Shown: positions 34,675 to 44,876, counted from the stretch's first letter. The stretch: DNA of 64,000 nt from Flavobacterium psychraerolatum (GCF_025960985.1 NZ_JAOQMX010000003.1:108512-172511); one strand, 5' to 3'. The notes: generated by a model from the sequence alone, not told the origin. Numbers and translations: made by a program.

Positions 34675-37338
34675 ATGAAAAACATTTCTCTCGTCCTTAT
34701 CCTCTTTTCAACGTTGATTATATTTGGACAACCTTCCGTCCATTTAGAAGATTCTATCTATAAAACAATAGATAATTTTACAGCGCAACCTTCGGAAAGT
34801 GGGCTAAAAGAATTATCACAAATAGACCGTGACTTTTGGAAGACGAAAAGACCTAAAACGAAAGAAGAATTATTAGCAATCGTAATTTTAAATTGCAATA
34901 AAGGATACTACGAAATGAAATTGGGACAAAACCAATCAGCCATTGAAAGCTACGAAAAAGCCTGGGACACTTTCGGTAGAAACCAATTAGCACAATACGA
35001 CATCATAGAATATGCATTGAAGCCATTAGGCAACTTATACACGATGCAAGGCGACTATGACAATGCCGAAAACACCATAAAACAATACTATTACATTGCT
35101 TCTAAGGAGAGAAATAAATCTCAAAAATTGGCAGCCATACTCAATTTATCCAACGTTTATCAAAGCGCTGGAAAAACAGACTTAGCCATTGAACTATTAC
35201 AAAAAACACTTCAGACTGAAAAATTAACTAAAACTGAAAAGGGAATTATAATTAACAATCTGGGAAACAACTATATGTTGAACTATAGTTTGGCAACAAC
35301 AGGAAATGCAGCTCGGTTCAAAAAAATAGAGTCTACCTATTTGTATGCTATTCAATTATTACAAGGAGATGAGAACCAAAACAATAAATTAGCGAACTGC
35401 TACCGAAATCTAGCCACTCTTTACACCCAAAGACGAAATTTCGAAATTGCCAATGACTATTTTGCGAAAGCAAAAAAACTATTCTTCACCTCAGCTAATC
35501 AAGATTCTCGACAAATTGCTAGATTGTATTATGAAGAAGCTTCACTGGTTTTCGAACAACAAAAATATGCTGAAGCATCTACTTTAATTAGCTCAGTTTT
35601 CAAAATTTTAATACCCAATTATTCCAGTGCAAAAAGCATTCTACCGCAGTCCAAATCTCTGTATTCAGAAACTGTTTTGCTAGACGCATTAGATTTGCAA
35701 GCAGCCATTTTTAGTATCGAAAATAAACCTAAAAAAGCACTGGAAGCGTATACTCTTTCTGCTTATATCGAAGATTTATTTTCTAATTTATTAATCTACG
35801 AAAATTCGAAAATAATTAACCAAACTCGCGTTCGACTGCGTACTGAAAAATGTATTGCACTCTATGACTTATTGTTCCAAAAAGAAAAGAATCAAGCTTA
35901 TATCGAACAAGCTTTTCAACTGGCCGAGAAAACAAAATCAACAGTCTTAAAAAGCTATTTACAGAAAAATAAAATCGCTACAAGAGAAGAAAAACTACAC
36001 ATTGAACAATTGCAAAATTGGACTGTTGAAATTACCAAAGAACAACAAAAAGGGAATAAAGCTGATATTACCAAAATCAGCCATGCCATTGAAAAACAAA
36101 ATGAGCTTGTCCTGTCTTTGAAAAAAATTCAGTCCATAAACACTTCAACTGAAAACCTAAACACCGACTTGAATCTAGTCTTTGAAAAACTCAAAAATGA
36201 AAGAACAGTTTTAATCAATTATTTTTCTGGTGCAGAGAAGACTTATTCTTTTACTTTTCAAGATGAAACTATCCTATTAAAATCCTATAAAAATGAAACT
36301 AACAAAACGATTGTCACGAATTTTTTAAACTATTTCAAAGAGTCGGATGCTATTTCAAAAGACCCAAAAGGATACAATCATCAAGGTAAAATAGTTTATG
36401 ATTTATTGCAGTTTTCAAAACTAAAGAAAGAAAAAAACCTCGTCATTATCCCTGATGGGTTATTAAATTTTCTTCCGTTCGAAGCATTAATTACAGCAGA
36501 GACGACGACAACAAATTTTAGCCAAATGAAATATTTGGTTAATGATTATGCCATTGGATTCAACAACTCGGTTACATTTTATCTAAATGAAGTTGAACTC
36601 GAAAAACCTAAAAAAAATGTACTTGGTATTTTTCCAGTATTCGAAAAAACAAATTATGCTTTGGATTTCTCTAAAAAAGAAATGGCTTCAATAAAAAGTA
36701 AGTTTGATGGACAATTTTTCGAAAATGAAAATGCCACTTTTGCTAATTTCAAATCGAATGCGAGTAGTCATACCATTTTACATTTATCCACTCATGCTAG
36801 TGCAGGTGACATTGATACTCCCGCAAGTATTAAATTTTTCGACCAAGAAATAGTATATTCAGAATTGTATCAATTGAATATCAATCCCGAATTGGTTGTA
36901 TTGAGTGCGTGTGAAACCGGTATAGGAAAACTTTATAAATCTGAGGGTGCGATGAGTATCGCTAGAGGATTTCAGTTTGCAGGAGCTAGGAATTTATTGT
37001 TTTCATTGTGGAAAGTCAATGATTTTACGACTTCAGTTTTTATGAATTATTTTTACCAACATTGTAAAGATGGAAATTCGTACTGGGAGGCTAATCACAA
37101 TGCCAAATTAGATTTCATAAAAGATAAAACGATTTCTAATGCTAAAAAATCACCTTATTATTGGAGTGCTTTTGTATATTATGGAAGTTGTACTGCTGGA
37201 GAAGAAACTATTAATTATACTTTTTACATTTTGGGATTTATAACTGTAATTGGTTTACTTTTGGCTTTCATTGGTTATAAAAATGGAAAAATTACAAGAA
37301 ATCCTAAAAGAGGAAAAATACAAAAAGATAAAATTTAA
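34675..37338 (+). CDS. TPR-CHAT protease, exported and membrane-anchored
   Basis: 887 residues. A signal peptide (MKNISLVLILFSTLIIFGQ) precedes TPR repeats over about 70-420 (YTMQGDYDNAENTIKQYYYI, ALEAYTLSAYIEDL), then a helical linker and a CHAT domain at about 600-840, a caspase-like cysteine peptidase fold. The catalytic pair is probably H707 in LHLSTHASAGD and C746 in VLSACETGIGK. SEGAMSIARGFQFAGARNLL and FSLWKVND complete the CHAT signature. A C-terminal membrane helix follows (FYILGFITVIGLLLAFIGY, about 852-870). So, unlike most studied CHAT proteases of bacterial immunity, this one appears to act outside the cytoplasm. It overlaps the next gene by 56 bases. Confidence 0.85.
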   Translation: MKNISLVLILFSTLIIFGQPSVHLEDSIYKTIDNFTAQPSESGLKELSQIDRDFWKTKRPKTKEELLAIVILNCNKGYYEMKLGQNQSAIESYEKAWDTFGRNQLAQYDIIEYALKPLGNLYTMQGDYDNAENTIKQYYYIASKERNKSQKLAAILNLSNVYQSAGKTDLAIELLQKTLQTEKLTKTEKGIIINNLGNNYMLNYSLATTGNAARFKKIESTYLYAIQLLQGDENQNNKLANCYRNLATLYTQRRNFEIANDYFAKAKKLFFTSANQDSRQIARLYYEEASLVFEQQKYAEASTLISSVFKILIPNYSSAKSILPQSKSLYSETVLLDALDLQAAIFSIENKPKKALEAYTLSAYIEDLFSNLLIYENSKIINQTRVRLRTEKCIALYDLLFQKEKNQAYIEQAFQLAEKTKSTVLKSYLQKNKIATREEKLHIEQLQNWTVEITKEQQKGNKADITKISHAIEKQNELVLSLKKIQSINTSTENLNTDLNLVFEKLKNERTVLINYFSGAEKTYSFTFQDETILLKSYKNETNKTIVTNFLNYFKESDAISKDPKGYNHQGKIVYDLLQFSKLKKEKNLVIIPDGLLNFLPFEALITAETTTTNFSQMKYLVNDYAIGFNNSVTFYLNEVELEKPKKNVLGIFPVFEKTNYALDFSKKEMASIKSKFDGQFFENENATFANFKSNASSHTILHLSTHASAGDIDTPASIKFFDQEIVYSELYQLNINPELVVLSACETGIGKLYKSEGAMSIARGFQFAGARNLLFSLWKVNDFTTSVFMNYFYQHCKDGNSYWEANHNAKLDFIKDKTISNAKKSPYYWSAFVYYGSCTAGEETINYTFYILGFITVIGLLLAFIGYKNGKITRNPKRGKIQKDKI

Positions 37339-37717
37339 GATTACCAAAACCCAACATTTATTGATTAAAGCAAAAATCAATGGGGTTAAAGGTAATTTCA
37401 TATTAGATACAGGCGCTTCCAATAGTTGTATTGGTTTTGAAAGTATCGAACTTTTTCAAGTAGACGCGCAGGATTCCAAAACAAAGGCTTCTGGAGCCGG
37501 AGCCACAGGTATGTTGACCCAAATATCGGCTAAAAACAAACTGCAACTTGGAACTTGGAAAACAAAAGTTGATTTGGTTATTTTTGATTTATCACATGTC
37601 AATGACGCTTTAATTCAATACAAATCCAAATCAATTCATGGAATTATAGGTGCTGATATACTACTAAAAGGTAAAGGCATTATTGATTATTACAATCATT
37701 ATTTGTATTTGCAATAG
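37283..37717 (+). CDS. Retropepsin-like (clan AA) aspartic protease
   Basis: 144 residues from the ATG at 37283. The active-site motif is FILDTGASNSCIG (about residues 40-52), and a later IHGIIGADIL (about 118-127) is the hydrophobic-Gly pair of this fold. Its size suits a single-domain, dimeric retropepsin-like enzyme. No signal peptide is visible, so it is predicted to be cytoplasmic. The gene starts within the 3' end of the CHAT gene, so the two are translationally coupled. Longer starts at 37250 would add the hydrophobic MVYFWLSLV, which I consider read-through of the CHAT membrane helix. Confidence 0.8.
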   Translation: MEKLQEILKEEKYKKIKFKITKTQHLLIKAKINGVKGNFILDTGASNSCIGFESIELFQVDAQDSKTKASGAGATGMLTQISAKNKLQLGTWKTKVDLVIFDLSHVNDALIQYKSKSIHGIIGADILLKGKGIIDYYNHYLYLQ

Positions 37718-37730
37718 ATAGCACATTCAA

Positions 37731-38429
37731 TTACCACTCCAAAAACACCATTCCGAAGCCACAAACGATGATGGATATCCCACTGAATAATTCAATGTAT
37801 TTTTCGAATCCTTTGTAATTGATAAAACGAGAGCCGAAAAACCCCATTAAAACCATAAACATCATGGTGAAAATAGTGGTAAAAGTATATAAAAAGATCA
37901 ACATCCCAACTTCCGAAAAAGTATAATTAATAGCCGGATAAATGATTAGTGGAATCATAGGTTCGCTAGGTCCCAAGGCAAAAATAAAAAACATCACCCA
38001 AGGCGTTACTTTGTAACGTTTGTTACCCGCAATACTTTGTCCGTGTTTGTGTTCAAAAACATAAATATCGCCTTCATCTGAGGTATCGAAATGTTTGTGG
38101 GTCTTATTATTTTTTAAATTAACCAAGGCATAAATCACGTAACCGACTCCAAAAAGTAATAAAAACCAGGAAGCGTAGCCTCCACGAATCTCTTCGATAT
38201 GGAAGACTTTGGTCACTGTCCATCCCAGAAATATTCCGATTACACCAAGTACAACCGAACTTAATACATGAGCAAACCCGCAGAGAAAAGTCCACAAAAG
38301 GGTCTTTTTCAAACTCCATTGTTTGGATCTTGATAGGACAATAAAAGGCAAATAATGATCTGGCCCGCTCAAAGTATGAATCGCACTAATGGATAAAACC
38401 GTAAAACAAAGTAAATTAAAGTCGACCAT
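37731..38429 (-). CDS. ureH: UreH-like nickel permease / NicO-type membrane protein
   Basis: 232 residues with about six membrane helices. The first helix carries HTLSGPDHYLPFIVLSR, the His-x5-Asp-His motif (HTLSGPDH) of nickel/cobalt permeases of the NicO/UreH group, and a cytoplasmic loop is rich in His (NKTHKHFDTSDEG, EHKHGQS). It would supply Ni(2+) for urease. It is the last gene of the urease operon and overlaps ureD by 14 bases, which supports the role strongly. A sulfite exporter-like label (TauE family look-alikes) is a less likely alternative. Confidence 0.8.
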   Translation of the reverse strand: MVDFNLLCFTVLSISAIHTLSGPDHYLPFIVLSRSKQWSLKKTLLWTFLCGFAHVLSSVVLGVIGIFLGWTVTKVFHIEEIRGGYASWFLLLFGVGYVIYALVNLKNNKTHKHFDTSDEGDIYVFEHKHGQSIAGNKRYKVTPWVMFFIFALGPSEPMIPLIIYPAINYTFSEVGMLIFLYTFTTIFTMMFMVLMGFFGSRFINYKGFEKYIELFSGISIIVCGFGMVFLEW

Positions 38430-39195
38430 TTTTTATAATCTGAGTTAATTGTTTCATTAGAGTTAGTAATTTCTCGGCCTTAAATTCTAATATTTTAATA
38501 GACAATCCGTTGGTCGCAGTTTCAGAAATACCAAACGTACATTCTTTATCTTCCAAGAAGGCATCCAATTGCTTTTTCAAAACTGGAACATCACAAGCAT
38601 CATCAATGTAAACTAAACTAAGTTGATGCGTAAATCCTTCATATTGTCCAATATTTAGTGGGTTTCGCTTGGTTGGATTCAAAAATAAATTTTCGAAATA
38701 AACGAGTTTTTCCTCTTGGAAAATTTTAGTCAAACTTTGAAATTGGGTAAACTGAAAAATTTCGTCTTTTAATTTTCGTCCACAAGTGAAAATTTCACCC
38801 CAAATAACAGCAGCGTTTTTTTCTAAACAAATGGTATTTACACTTTTAAAATTGGAATCTTTATGTGGCACAGTAGGTTGTGGCAAATAGGAAAGAAAAG
38901 CATTTTCCTTTACCACAACATTCGTTTTTTGAACCGCGCTGTTTTCCATGGTAAACAACCTTTGAAAAGACTGTGTAGTCATCTCTACTTGGCAGTTCTC
39001 GGCAATCAAATAATCAAAACTCAATTCGTCATTATCCAAAACGCCGGGAGAAGAACTCATCAACATTAATTCTAACAGCGGATTCTTCTTGTCCTCTCTT
39101 ACCTCAACTACTTTAAAAGGTGTAGAACAAAAAACAGATTTCAATTCCGTTATGCCTCGTTTTTCAACTGATTCTATAGTAACCTTTGAAATCAT
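38416..39195 (-). CDS. ureD: Urease accessory protein UreD
   Basis: 259 residues from the ATG at 39195, which overlaps the ureG stop in an ATGA arrangement; an earlier in-frame start at 39249 would lie inside ureG. UreD (UreH of some authors) forms the scaffold on which UreF and UreG load nickel into apo-urease. Family marks are [20 protein letters not shown] (cut: SSPGVLDND), [26 protein letters not shown] and [10 protein letters not shown]. It is divergent compared with proteobacterial UreD but has the normal length. Position between ureG and the nickel permease gene confirms it. Confidence 0.9.
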   Translation of the reverse strand: MISKVTIESVEKRGITELKSVFCSTPFKVVEVREDKKNPLLELMLMSSSPGVLDNDELSFDYLIAENCQVEMTTQSFQRLFTMENSAVQKTNVVVKENAFLSYLPQPTVPHKDSNFKSVNTICLEKNAAVIWGEIFTCGRKLKDEIFQFTQFQSLTKIFQEEKLVYFENLFLNPTKRNPLNIGQYEGFTHQLSLVYIDDACDVPVLKKQLDAFLEDKECTFGISETATNGLSIKILEFKAEKLLTLMKQLTQIIKNGRL

Positions 39196-39827
39196 CGGTG
39201 CAAATTTGGTTCTAGTACATTTTCTAAAAGAGCATATTTTTGAATCCAACCAATCACATCATCCAAGCCATCTCTCTTCATCAAATTGGTAAAAACAAAC
39301 GGTCTTCCGTTACGCATTTTTCGGGCATCGCGCTCCATTACTCCCAAATCGGCATTCACATAAGGCGCCAAATCTATTTTGTTAATCATCAACAAATCAC
39401 TGCGGGTAATTCCGGGACCGCCTTTTCTAGGAATTTTTTCGCCTTGAGCGACATCAATGACAAATATGGTTAAGTCGGCCAAATCGGGACTAAAGGTAGC
39501 CGACAGATTATCTCCCCCACTTTCGATAAAAATAATTTCGATATCAGAAAAACGCTCTGCCATTTCTTCAACGGCTTCGAGATTCATACTTGCGTCCTCG
39601 CGAATGGCAGTATGCGGGCAACCTCCCGTTTCGACTCCGATAATTCGCTCTTTGGGTAACAAACTATTTTTGGTCAAAAACTCGGCGTCTTCTTGTGTAT
39701 AAATATCATTGGTAATTACACCCAATGAATATTGAGAAGCAAGTTCTCGTGTCAACTTTTCGATAAGAGCTGTTTTTCCTGAACCTACGGGTCCAGCTAC
39801 TCCTATTTTTATATATTTTCTGCTCAT
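39192..39827 (-). CDS. ureG: Urease accessory GTPase UreG
   Basis: 211 residues. The P-loop [15 protein letters not shown] is at residues 9-23, with the metal-binding CPH motif in [13 protein letters not shown] (about 69-81), a Walker B/ESGGDN stretch ([18 protein letters not shown]) and the guanine-specificity NKID in [11 protein letters not shown]. It hydrolyses GTP to drive nickel insertion into UreC with UreD, UreE and UreF. It lies 9 bases after ureF. Confidence 0.96.
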   Translation of the reverse strand: MSRKYIKIGVAGPVGSGKTALIEKLTRELASQYSLGVITNDIYTQEDAEFLTKNSLLPKERIIGVETGGCPHTAIREDASMNLEAVEEMAERFSDIEIIFIESGGDNLSATFSPDLADLTIFVIDVAQGEKIPRKGGPGITRSDLLMINKIDLAPYVNADLGVMERDARKMRNGRPFVFTNLMKRDGLDDVIGWIQKYALLENVLEPNLHR

Positions 39828-39836
39828 TTTTTTAAT

Positions 39837-40523
39837 TTAAGACATGTATAATCTAGAATATAAATTTTCGTGTTCCATCGCTCTAATGTCAAAAGCCGCC
39901 GAACTGCAACCCAATAAATCCATATCGGGCTGCATTGCTTTTTGTGCCAATTGTGCCAAACTAGGCAACAATTTAAACAATAGCAATTGTCCAGAATCTT
40001 GACTTAGCGGAATCAGTTTAACTGCATTGGTAATGTATCCGATGGTAACATTATAGAAAAAACCTTCGAGTGCTTCTTTCTTTTCAATTTTTAGTTCGAA
40101 AGCATAAATGGCATACAAGATACAGTAATGACCATTAAGCTCTTTGTTTTTTATGGCTAAAGCAACCTTTTGGGTAAAATCGGTTTGAATTAAAGGGTTG
40201 AATATTTTCTGTAAACGAACCCCCAATTTTTGGCTGGCCGTTCTTATTTCTTTCGGTAATTTGGACGCATTGCACAGCGCATCCATTTCGATTATTTGTT
40301 GCCAATCACCGTTTTCGCAGGCATCATACACCAAACTGATAAAAGAAGCTTCGTTATACAACACACTATGATGTAGCATTTCGTTTAAGAACAATTCGAC
40401 CTCATCTGTTGATTTTACAATCTCTTTTTGGGTATAAGTCTCTAGCCCATACGAATGCGAAAAACCTCCAATAGGCAAAGTAGGATCTGAAAGGTGTAAT
40501 AAATTCAATAATGAATTGGTCAT
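39837..40523 (-). CDS. ureF: Urease accessory protein UreF
   Basis: 228 residues, all-helical. The start LLHLSDPTLPIGGFSHSYGLET is the UreF signature, and GYITNAVKLIPLSQDSGQ is the later conserved stretch. It binds UreD and activates UreG during urease maturation. The gene abuts ureE by a one-base overlap, so it is translated from the same mRNA. Confidence 0.94.
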   Translation of the reverse strand: MTNSLLNLLHLSDPTLPIGGFSHSYGLETYTQKEIVKSTDEVELFLNEMLHHSVLYNEASFISLVYDACENGDWQQIIEMDALCNASKLPKEIRTASQKLGVRLQKIFNPLIQTDFTQKVALAIKNKELNGHYCILYAIYAFELKIEKKEALEGFFYNVTIGYITNAVKLIPLSQDSGQLLLFKLLPSLAQLAQKAMQPDMDLLGCSSAAFDIRAMEHENLYSRLYMS

Positions 40524-41014
40524 TATTTTTGAGTTAGATTCATAATTTTAGAAAACAAACTATCGCTTTCTACATGAGGAGCGACAGAGGTTTTGAGCGG
40601 AGTCAGCAAGGCTCGTTCTTCCTGACGAATTTCGAATCCCATGGCGAGTAATTGTCGGAACAATGGTTTTTCAAAAGGAACCAATAGCGCATCATTATCA
40701 TAAAACAAAGGCAAATGTTTGTTGCCTATTTCGTAACAAATAGATGCCGTTTCAAAATTGTTTTTGGGTACAATCACCAAGCAATCACAAGGAAGGATAT
40801 TAATTGTATAATTGTTGTCTTCATCTTGAAATAGAATATCTCCGTGCTTTAAGTTCGGGTTTTCATTTAGAAACTTTAGCCGGAACTCCTTACCATCTCT
40901 GGCGCGTTTGTGCTGGATTCTTTTATTCGATTCGAACCATTCAATATCTACCGCAACAGAAATTCTCTCTTTGGGGCAAGTATCTTCTGGTTTAATTTTT
41001 TCTGTAATAATCAT
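40523..41014 (-). CDS. ureE: Urease accessory nickel chaperone UreE
   Basis: 163 residues. The N-terminal peptide-binding domain has SNKRIQHKRARDGKEFRLKF, and the C-terminal metal-binding domain has SICYEIGNKHLPLFYDNDAL with the central nickel-ligand His (NKHLPL). The His-rich tail of Klebsiella UreE is absent; the tail here has only PHVESDSLF. It delivers Ni(2+) to UreG. It starts right after ureC. Confidence 0.92.
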   Translation of the reverse strand: MIITEKIKPEDTCPKERISVAVDIEWFESNKRIQHKRARDGKEFRLKFLNENPNLKHGDILFQDEDNNYTINILPCDCLVIVPKNNFETASICYEIGNKHLPLFYDNDALLVPFEKPLFRQLLAMGFEIRQEERALLTPLKTSVAPHVESDSLFSKIMNLTQK

Positions 41015-42730
41015 CTAAAATAAAAAATAACGTTGTGCCATGGGAAGTTCTGACAAAGGTTCACAAGTAATGTGTACTCCATCTACACTTACTTTGTAAT
41101 TCTCTGGATTGACTTCGATATTTGGCGTTTTATCGTTGTGTATTAAATCTTTTTTACCAATGTTTCTGCAGTTTTCAACCGGCAAAATCATTTTGTTTAA
41201 TTGGTACTTTTCAATGGTTTTATTTTCGACCGAAATTTTCGAAACAAAAGTAACACAGGTTTTGTGCAACGCTTTTCCATAAGCTCCAAACATCGGGCGA
41301 TAAATTACCGGTTGCGGAGTCGGGATAGAAGCATTTGGATCTCCCATTCTTCCTGCGATGATCATTCCACCTTTGATGATTAATTCTGGTTTTACCCCAA
41401 ATAAAGCAGGTTTCCACAATACTAAATCAGCCAGTTTTCCAGCTTCGATAGAACCTACATGTTTTGAAATTCCGTGTGAAATTGCAGGGTTGATAGTGTA
41501 TTTAGCGATATAACGTTTCACTCTAAAGTTATCGTTTTGATTGGCTTCGTCTTCCTCAAGAAATCCACGTTGAATTTTATTTTTATGAGCCGTTTGCCAC
41601 GTCCTGATGATTACTTCACTCACCCTTCCCATAGCTTGAGAATCACTACTCATCATACTAAAGACTCCCATATCGTGCAAAATATCTTCGGCAGCAATGG
41701 TTTCTGGTCGAATTCTAGAATCAGCAAAAGCTACGTCTTCGGGCACCGATTTGTCCAAATGATGACACACCATAAGCATATCCAAATGTTCATCAATTGT
41801 ATTAATAGTAAACGGTCGGGTTGGGTTGGTACTTGATGGCAACACATTTGGGTACATGGCCGATTTTATAATATCGGGAGCATGACCACCACCAGCACCT
41901 TCGGTATGAAAAGTATGAATTACTCTTCCGTCGATGGCATTGATTGTATCTTCAAGAAATCCACTTTCATTAAGTGTATCTGTATGTATCGCAACTTGAA
42001 TATCGTATTCGTCTGCAATTTTCAACGAAGCATCTATAGTGGCAGGTGTTGCTCCCCAATCTTCATGGATTTTTAACCCCAAAGCTCCTGCTTCGATTTG
42101 TTCTACCAAAGGAGCTGTTGTGGAACAATTCCCTTTTCCAAAAAAACCTAAATTCATTGGGAAAGCTTCGGCACTTTCTAGCATTTTTTGAATATTCCAA
42201 GCTCCAGGAGTTACCGTTGTAGCGTTGGTTCCGTCAGCAGGACCAGTACCACCACCAATCATGGTCGTGACACCACTATATAAAGCGTGATCGATTTGCT
42301 GTGGACAGATAAAATGAATATGCGTATCAATTCCTCCCGCGGTAACAATCATTCCTGCTCCCGAATGCACTTCGGTAGAAGCGCCAATAATCATGTTGTC
42401 GGAAATTCCGTCCATAGTGTCTGGATTTCCAGCTCTACCTACACCTACAATTTTTCCGTCTTTGATTCCGATATCTCCTTTTACAATTCCCCAATGATCG
42501 ATAACGATACAATTGGTGATTACAAAATCCAACACCCCTTCATGACGCATTGCTCGTGCAGATTGTGCCATACCATCACGAATGGTTTTTCCTCCACCAA
42601 ATTTGGATTCTTCGCCATAAACAGCAAAATCCTTTTCGATTTCGATAAACAATTCGGTATCGGCCAATCTTACTTTATCTCCAACTGTTGGGCCGAACAT
42701 GTTGGCATATTTTATTCTATTAATTTCCAT
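41015..42730 (-). CDS. ureC: Urease alpha subunit (catalytic)
   Basis: 571 residues. Hydrolyses urea to ammonia and carbamate at a dinuclear nickel centre. All ligands are present: H137 and H139 in [10 protein letters not shown]220 (the carbamylated lysine) and H222 in [11 protein letters not shown]249 and H275, the flap C322-H323-H324 in [20 protein letters not shown], and D363 in [11 protein letters not shown]. These match the Klebsiella numbering shifted by three. It is the largest gene of ureABCEFGD. ureB ends 16 bases upstream. Confidence 0.98.
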   Translation of the reverse strand: MEINRIKYANMFGPTVGDKVRLADTELFIEIEKDFAVYGEESKFGGGKTIRDGMAQSARAMRHEGVLDFVITNCIVIDHWGIVKGDIGIKDGKIVGVGRAGNPDTMDGISDNMIIGASTEVHSGAGMIVTAGGIDTHIHFICPQQIDHALYSGVTTMIGGGTGPADGTNATTVTPGAWNIQKMLESAEAFPMNLGFFGKGNCSTTAPLVEQIEAGALGLKIHEDWGATPATIDASLKIADEYDIQVAIHTDTLNESGFLEDTINAIDGRVIHTFHTEGAGGGHAPDIIKSAMYPNVLPSSTNPTRPFTINTIDEHLDMLMVCHHLDKSVPEDVAFADSRIRPETIAAEDILHDMGVFSMMSSDSQAMGRVSEVIIRTWQTAHKNKIQRGFLEEDEANQNDNFRVKRYIAKYTINPAISHGISKHVGSIEAGKLADLVLWKPALFGVKPELIIKGGMIIAGRMGDPNASIPTPQPVIYRPMFGAYGKALHKTCVTFVSKISVENKTIEKYQLNKMILPVENCRNIGKKDLIHNDKTPNIEVNPENYKVSVDGVHITCEPLSELPMAQRYFLF

Positions 42731-42746
42731 GCTCTTTGAGTATCCT

Positions 42747-43103
42747 TTATTTTAGAAATTCTTTTAGTTTTTGTTCAATACTGTCACGATTAGCATCTGT
42801 GATGGTTGTATCTACTAAATTATTAAAACCATAAACGGTTTTATCACCACTCATTTCTACTAGTTCTACTTCTTTTTCTTCACCTGGTTCAAATCGTACT
42901 GCCGTTCCAGCTGCAATATTCAATCGCATTCCTAATGTAGGCATTCGATCAAAACTCATTTGTTTGTTTACTTCAAAAAAATGATAATGCGAACCTATTT
43001 GCACAGGACGATCACCTTTATTAATCACTTCAATAGAAATAGTTCTTTTGTTGACATTAATTTCTATTGGTTCTGTTCTAAGTATGTATTCACCTGGTAT
43101 CAT
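42747..43103 (-). CDS. ureB: Urease beta subunit
   Basis: 118 residues, normal for UreB as a separate chain. [18 protein letters not shown] and [21 protein letters not shown] with [22 protein letters not shown] are the family signature; the GSHYHFFE loop packs against UreC. The start overlaps the ureA stop by 4 bases. Confidence 0.97.
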   Translation of the reverse strand: MIPGEYILRTEPIEINVNKRTISIEVINKGDRPVQIGSHYHFFEVNKQMSFDRMPTLGMRLNIAAGTAVRFEPGEEKEVELVEMSGDKTVYGFNNLVDTTITDANRDSIEQKLKEFLK

Positions 43104-43402
43104 TTGATAGGATTATGTACGGTTACTAATTTGGTTCCATCAGGAAAAGTGGCTTCTATTTGTATATCGTGTATCATTTCTGGAATTCCTTCCATCACAT
43201 CTTCCCTAGTTAGGATAGTTGTTCCGTACTGCATGAGCTCGGCGACGGTCTTTCCGTCACGAACAGCTTCTAATAAGTCTGCACTTATTAATGCTATAGC
43301 TTCAGGGTAATTCAATTTCAAACCTCTATTTTTTCTTTTAAGAGCAACTTCTCCAGCAGTATAGAGAAGTAATTTTTCGATTTCTTTCGGATTTAAATGC
43401 AT
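43100..43402 (-). CDS. ureA: Urease gamma subunit
   Basis: 100 residues, the normal length for a separate gamma subunit. [58 protein letters not shown] and [17 protein letters not shown] cover the entire family. It is the first gene of the urease operon. A possible TATGTTTG -7 box lies at 43422-43429 on the minus strand. Confidence 0.97.
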   Translation of the reverse strand: MHLNPKEIEKLLLYTAGEVALKRKNRGLKLNYPEAIALISADLLEAVRDGKTVAELMQYGTTILTREDVMEGIPEMIHDIQIEATFPDGTKLVTVHNPIK

Positions 43403-43577
43403 TTTAAAGAGTATTAGTATACAAACATAAAGTAATTATTAGTTGAAATAGGAATGAAAACCTAAACATTTCAAAAAAAATAACCAAAAATGGCAATCTA
43501 ACAATAAAATAGATACATAGAAATAAATTCCTAAATAACAAGGGGTGACTTTTATTTATAATACAATTCTAAAAACT

Positions 43578-43600
43578 TACCCCATAAAAATTAGGGGGTA
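43578..43600. promoter_or_regulatory. Palindromic operator in the ure-urt divergent region
   Basis: TACCCCaTAAaaaTTAgGGGGTA (spoken from 43578 to 43600): ten of eleven arm positions pair or nearly so around an A-rich centre. It lies over the expected -33 region of the urtA promoter, so I expect a dimeric regulator, plausibly of nitrogen supply, to act here. Confidence 0.65.
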
Positions 43601-43614
43601 TCGTTCTAAAAAAA

Positions 43615-43622
43615 TACTTTTG
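43615..43622 (+). promoter_or_regulatory. Candidate -7 box of the urtA operon
   Basis: TACTTTTG matches TAnnTTTG, 39 bases before the urtA ATG. The matching -33 TTTG is missing (TAGG instead), in line with activation through the adjacent palindrome. Confidence 0.6.
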
Positions 43623-43653
43623 ACAAACAATTAACAATTTAAAACAGATAAAC

Positions 43654-44862
43654 ATGAAAAAATTAATAGTAGGATTTGCAGCATTATTACTCATTACAGC
43701 ATGCAAAAAAAAGGAAGAATCGGTAGCCGATGCGAACTCTGTAAAAGTTGGTATTCTACACTCTTTATCTGGGACAATGGCTATTTCTGAAACAGATTGT
43801 AAAAATGCAACCTTGTTAGCAATTGAAGAAATAAATGCAGCCGGTGGAGTATTAGGAAAACAAATTGACCCTATTACTGAAGATGGTGCCTCTGACTGGC
43901 CAACTTTTACTGAAAAAGCAACAAAATTAATAGATCAAGACGAAGTGAAAGCCGTTTTTGGATGCTGGACTTCTTCTAGTAGAAAAGCAGTACTTCCTGT
44001 TTTCGAATCAAAAAATAATCTTTTATTCTATCCGGTACAATATGAAGGAATGGAAGCTTCAAAAAATGTAATCTATACAGGAGCAGCTCCCAACCAACAA
44101 ATTCTTCCAGCAGTTGACTATATGATTAAGGAAGGAAAAAAGAAATTTTTCTTAGTTGGATCTGATTATGTTTTCCCAAGAACAGCAAACAAAATTATCA
44201 AAGCAAAATTAAAATTGGCAGGATTTGAAATTGTAGGTGAAGAATATGCTCCTCTAGGACACACAGACTTTACTTCAATCGTTCAAAAAATAAAAAGCTC
44301 TGGTGCTGATGCAGTTCTAAATACAATTAACGGAGACAGTAATATTGGATTCTTTAAACAAATGAAATCTAATGGACTAGTTGCCCCTGCAGTAACATGT
44401 ATGTCATTCTCTATTGCTGAAGTAGAATTGAAAGGTATTGGAATTGACATTATGAATGGTCAATTAACAGCTTGGAATTACTTCATGAGTATGCCAGGTG
44501 CAGCTAACGAAAAATTCATCAAAGCATACCAAGCGAAATACGGTGCAGACAAAGTTACTGATGACCCAATTGAAGCAGCTTATTTTGGAGTGTACTTATG
44601 GGCAGCAGCAGTTGAAAAAGCAAAATCATTTGATCCAATGGAAGTTCAAAAAGCAATCGGAGGAGTTAGTTATGATGCTCCAGAAGGAACTGTATCGATT
44701 GACCCTGTTACAAACCATACTATTAAAAACTTCATGATCGGTAAAGCGAATGACAAAGGACAATTTGACATCGTATACCAATCTGAAGGTATGATAAAAG
44801 CAGATCCTTTCCCTAGTATTGCCACTGATAAAAGAGTTATCTCTCCAGGTGTAATAAAATAA
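43654..44862 (+). CDS. urtA: Urea ABC transporter, substrate-binding lipoprotein UrtA
   Basis: 402 residues. The signal MKKLIVGFAALLLITAC has a lipobox ending in Cys 17, so it is a lipoprotein facing the periplasm. The body is a type I periplasmic binding fold for short amides (VKVGILHSLSGTMAISE, NQQILPAVDYMI, DYVFPRTANKI, GDSNIGFFKQM, PEGTVSIDPVTNHTIKNFMI), as in UrtA. It captures urea and delivers it to UrtBC. It starts the transport operon opposite the urease genes, with a porin-like gene next. Confidence 0.93.
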   Translation: MKKLIVGFAALLLITACKKKEESVADANSVKVGILHSLSGTMAISETDCKNATLLAIEEINAAGGVLGKQIDPITEDGASDWPTFTEKATKLIDQDEVKAVFGCWTSSSRKAVLPVFESKNNLLFYPVQYEGMEASKNVIYTGAAPNQQILPAVDYMIKEGKKKFFLVGSDYVFPRTANKIIKAKLKLAGFEIVGEEYAPLGHTDFTSIVQKIKSSGADAVLNTINGDSNIGFFKQMKSNGLVAPAVTCMSFSIAEVELKGIGIDIMNGQLTAWNYFMSMPGAANEKFIKAYQAKYGADKVTDDPIEAAYFGVYLWAAAVEKAKSFDPMEVQKAIGGVSYDAPEGTVSIDPVTNHTIKNFMIGKANDKGQFDIVYQSEGMIKADPFPSIATDKRVISPGVIK

Positions 44863-44876
44863 TCACCACTGTATAC

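Noticed and set aside
37250..37282. Earlier in-frame start for the retropepsin-like gene giving a hydrophobic leader
   Set aside because: The extra residues derive from DNA coding the CHAT membrane helix; the ATG at 37283 gives a normal domain.
34675..37338. CHAT gene as a caspase-type phage defence effector (Craspase-like)
   Set aside because: The signal peptide, C-terminal membrane helix and lack of any CRISPR or gasdermin partner point to an envelope role.
43422..43429. TATGTTTG as a confident ureA promoter
   Set aside because: Only the -7 box matches and it would leave a leader of about 15 bases, so I mention it but do not list it as a feature.
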